DNA of 64,000 nucleotides from Microbacterium sp. (lineage in GTDB: Bacteria; Actinomycetota; Actinomycetes; Actinomycetales; Microbacteriaceae): contig JAITLM010000076.1 of assembly GCA_031277885.1 (NCBI GenBank), positions 39,699 through 103,698 of the forward strand, read 5' to 3'. Position 1 is the first letter of the stretch; every line of letters starts with the position of its first letter. Shown here one piece after another: positions 62,160-64,000 of this stretch. A model generated the notes under the pieces. It saw only the letters and a list, made by a program, of their open reading frames with translations, was not told where the DNA came from and searched no databases. The position numbers were made by a program, and so were the translations under genes.

Positions 62160-64000
62160 ATGAATCGCATCGTCAAGCGCGCCCTCTGGGGCACGCTCCT
62201 CGCGGGCGGGATCACTCTCGCCGGCGCGACGGCGGCCAATGCCGCAGAGGCGCCCCCCAGCGGCGCCGACTGCGGCTGCGACGTCGTCAAGAGCGCTCTC
62301 ACGACAGTCACGAATCTGCTGACCGGTCCCTGCGACCCGTCGCAGGGCGGCGGCGCCGGCGGTACCGGCGGCCTCCCCGCGGTCACGCAGGACGTCTCCC
62401 ACCTCGTCACGGACACCCTCGGCACGATCGCCCCTGCGGCGCCTTCGCCCGGCGGATCCGGTGACGGCGCGGGGAACCCCGGTGGCTCCGACCCGGGTTC
62501 CACCCCCGGCGGCACGGACACGGGAGGATCCGTGCCGGGCGGGACGGACACGGGCGGAGCCACCCCTGGCGGATCCGATTCCGGCGGCGGAGACCCCGGC
62601 GACGGAGGAACAGGCGGAGGCGCGGTTCCCGTTCCGGGCGTCGTGACGCTTCCGGTTCCCGGAGTCGGCACCGTGCACGCCGGGGTCACGCCCGACGGGC
62701 TCGATGTGGGCAAGAACCTGAACGTCCTCGGCGTGAAAGACGTCTGGGATCTCACCGCGGGCCCGAACGGCGTCGCGACGAACGACCGCATCGGCACGGA
62801 CAGCACCAACGTCTTCGTCGATGCGGCCGTTCCCACCACCGGAACCACGGCACCGCATGCCACCGTCACCCTGCCGAAGCTCGACGGGATCACCGGCGGG
62901 CTTCCGGGTCTTCCTTCCGTTCCGGGCCTTCCTTCGGTCCCGGGCCTTCCCGGCACCGGCGGCACCCCGGGCAACGGCGGTTCGCTGCCGGGGCTTCCGT
63001 CCCTGCCCATCGGCGACCTCAACGGCACGCTGGGCGGCCTGACCGGATCTCTCGGCGGTCTGACCGGCGGCCTTCCCGGACTGCCTTCGGTTCCGGGCCT
63101 TCCCGGCGTTCCGGGGCTTCCCTCGGTTCCGGGGCTGCCCGGCGTTCCGGGCCTTCCCGGCACCGGCGGCACCCCTGGTGTGATCACCGTTCCCGTTCCC
63201 GGGGTCGGCGCTGTTCACGCCGGCGCCACCCCTGACGGGCTCAACGTCGGAAAGAACCTCAACGTCCTCGGAGTCAAGGACGTCTGGGATCTGACCGCCG
63301 GCCCCCAGGGCGTGTCCACCACGGATCGCATCGGCACGGACGCCACGAACGTCTCCGTCGACGCAGCGGTTCCGACCACCGGAACCACCGCACCTCACGC
63401 ATCCGTGACGCTGCCGAACCTCGGCGGGATCACCGGCGGGCTTCCGGGTCTCCCCTCCATTCCGGGCCTTCCCTCCGTTCCGGGCCTGCCCGGCACGGGC
63501 GGGCTTCCGGGCACCGGCGGAACCCTCCCGGGCCTGCCGAACCTCGGCGGCGTCCTCGGTGGGATCACCGCCTCCCTCCCCGGCCTGCCCTCCGTTCCGG
63601 GCCTGCCGGGCACGGGCGGCACGCCTGGTGTGATCACGGTCCCGATCCCCGGGATCGGCACTGTTCACGCCGGCACCACCCCTGACGGACTGAACGTCGG
63701 AAAGAACCTCAACGTCCTCGGACTCAAGGACGTCTGGGATCTGACCGCCGGCCCCCACGGGGTCGCGACGAACGACCGCATCGGCACCGACAGCACCAAC
63801 GTCGACGTCGACGCAGCCGTCCCGACCACGGGAACCACCGCGCCGCACGCGACGGTAGTCCTGCCGAACCTCGGCGGAACCACCGGCGGGCTTCCGGGTC
63901 TTCCCTCCGTTCCGGGCCTTCCCTCGATCCCGGGCCTCCCAGGAACGGGCGGCACCCCGGGCAACGGCGGAACCCTCCCGGGCCTGCCGAACCTCGGTGG
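62160..64000 (+). CDS. Secreted modular repeat protein (3' end outside window)
   Basis: 613 codons are visible, with no stop. RBS AGAAGGAA precedes the ATG by seven bases. A Sec signal peptide (RALWGTLLAGGITLAGATA, cleavage after about residue 29) is followed by a cysteine-containing segment (GADCGCDVV; LLTGPCDPS), and a Gly/Pro/Thr/Ser-rich linker (to about 160). Then an 81-residue module occurs three times (from residues 161, 341, 491) with 85-86% identity, joined by linkers made of PGLPSV- and PGLPGT-like hexapeptides. The module carries VGKNLNVLG-KDVWDLTAGP, DRIGTD and AAVPTTGTTAPHA. I know no named family for it. The linker is elastin/collagen-like in composition. Structural, surface or matrix function is inferred. 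Confidence 0.75.
   Translation, partial: MNRIVKRALWGTLLAGGITLAGATAANAAEAPPSGADCGCDVVKSALTTVTNLLTGPCDPSQGGGAGGTGGLPAVTQDVSHLVTDTLGTIAPAAPSPGGSGDGAGNPGGSDPGSTPGGTDTGGSVPGGTDTGGATPGGSDSGGGDPGDGGTGGGAVPVPGVVTLPVPGVGTVHAGVTPDGLDVGKNLNVLGVKDVWDLTAGPNGVATNDRIGTDSTNVFVDAAVPTTGTTAPHATVTLPKLDGITGGLPGLPSVPGLPSVPGLPGTGGTPGNGGSLPGLPSLPIGDLNGTLGGLTGSLGGLTGGLPGLPSVPGLPGVPGLPSVPGLPGVPGLPGTGGTPGVITVPVPGVGAVHAGATPDGLNVGKNLNVLGVKDVWDLTAGPQGVSTTDRIGTDATNVSVDAAVPTTGTTAPHASVTLPNLGGITGGLPGLPSIPGLPSVPGLPGTGGLPGTGGTLPGLPNLGGVLGGITASLPGLPSVPGLPGTGGTPGVITVPIPGIGTVHAGTTPDGLNVGKNLNVLGLKDVWDLTAGPHGVATNDRIGTDSTNVDVDAAVPTTGTTAPHATVVLPNLGGTTGGLPGLPSVPGLPSIPGLPGTGGTPGNGGTLPGLPNLG
62640..62882 (+). repeat. 81-residue module, copy 1
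   Basis: First copy of the 81-codon module (243 bases). Key residues: VHAGVTPDGLDVGKNLNVLG and VWDLTAGPNGVATNDRIGTD. It differs from copy 2 at 12 and from copy 3 at 11 of 81 positions. Confidence 0.9.
62883..63179 (+). repeat. Hexapeptide-rich linker 1
   Basis: 99 codons, mostly PGLPSV and PGLPG(V/T) hexapeptides with one insert around SLPIGDLNGTLGGLTG. The DNA repeats with an 18-base period and often uses CTT and GTT codons, unlike the rest of the window. Confidence 0.85.
63180..63422 (+). repeat. 81-residue module, copy 2
   Basis: Second copy. It starts VITVPVPGVGAVHAGATP and ends AAVPTTGTTAPHASVTLPNL. Positions that vary between copies cluster at 11, 16, 43, 59 and near the C-terminal end. 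Confidence 0.9.
63423..63629 (+). repeat. Hexapeptide-rich linker 2
   Basis: 69 codons with the same PGLPS-type hexapeptides, 30 codons shorter than linker 1. It contains GTLPGLPNLGGVLGGIT. Confidence 0.85.
63630..63872 (+). repeat. 81-residue module, copy 3
   Basis: Third copy. It starts VITVPIPGIGTVHAGTTP and ends ATVVLPNL. A third linker begins at 63873 and runs off the window, so further copies are likely. Confidence 0.9.

Noticed and set aside
61016-63187. Long minus-strand frame rich in collagen-like PGxP text (RPGTEGRPG and similar)
   Set aside because: It is antisense to the secreted proteins. Complementing PGLPSV repeats yields Gly-X-Y-like text. It has no signal peptide, no ribosome site, and overlaps two genes on the other strand that have both.

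Overview
The window is GC-rich, densely coded actinobacterial DNA. The gene set (LtrA, DUF1349 protein, ROK-controlled sugar ABC operon, SufU-type scaffold, ECF sigma factors, CsoR-type copper boxes), many GTG starts, many probable leaderless genes and the frequent GGATCC hexamer fit a member of the Microbacteriaceae, perhaps Microbacterium. This assignment is inference from gene content; no rRNA or tRNA gene was seen. No insertion sequence, prophage or CRISPR array was seen either.

Layout. 1-4.7 kb: alpha-glucoside use (GH13 enzyme fragment, two permeases, binding lipoprotein, divergent ROK regulator). 4.8-8.4 kb: branched-chain 2-oxoacid dehydrogenase E2, E1beta and E1alpha, interrupted and flanked by a dispersed repeat. 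8.7-14.5 kb: HisC-type aminotransferase, holin-like membrane protein, a WXG-like/esterase pair, LMW protein-tyrosine phosphatase, adenylosuccinate lyase, a tail-anchored DivIVA-like protein. 14.5-24.8 kb: mostly transporters and housekeeping (DHA2 exporter, two small membrane proteins, EamA exporter, mannose-6-phosphate isomerase, acyl-CoA synthetase, HxlR-DoxX pair, VOC protein, MATE exporter).

25-36.7 kb is a catabolic island. A minus-strand operon runs ABM-fold protein, binding lipoprotein, sugar-type ABC ATPase, permease, HyuA, HyuB. Divergent from it is a degenerate HyuA paralogue, a DUF917 protein and a PucR-type activator, with a perfect inverted repeat between the two arms. The pathway looks like import and ATP-dependent opening of a hydantoin- or oxoproline-like ring; the substrate is unknown.

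36.7-46 kb: aldo/keto reductase with divergent MmyB-type regulator, MarR with a divergent membrane protein and SDR, two small proteins, LtrA, then a Tat-exported protein with a predicted thioester domain and, 1 kb on, an ECF sigma factor carrying a zinc-type HX3CX2C motif at its C terminus. 46-49.6 kb: copper efflux operon (CopZ, His-rich secreted protein, CopA) behind two CsoR-like boxes. 49.7-54.5 kb: DUF1349, membrane protein, P-loop ATPase, reverse transsulfuration pair. 54.7-59 kb: LysR-controlled aromatic-acid type cluster (MHS transporter, FAD monooxygenase, NAD(P)-binding protein). 59-60.8 kb: SufS-SufU. 61-64 kb: two secreted low-complexity proteins, the second built from a repeated 81-residue module joined by PGLPSV-type linkers and running off the right edge.

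Recurring themes are at least ten start codons placed 6-7 bases after a -10 box (leaderless transcripts), several families of intergenic inverted repeats, and an 18-bp palindromic element inserted in frame in two unrelated genes (copA and sufU), encoding the same PSTGSG peptide.
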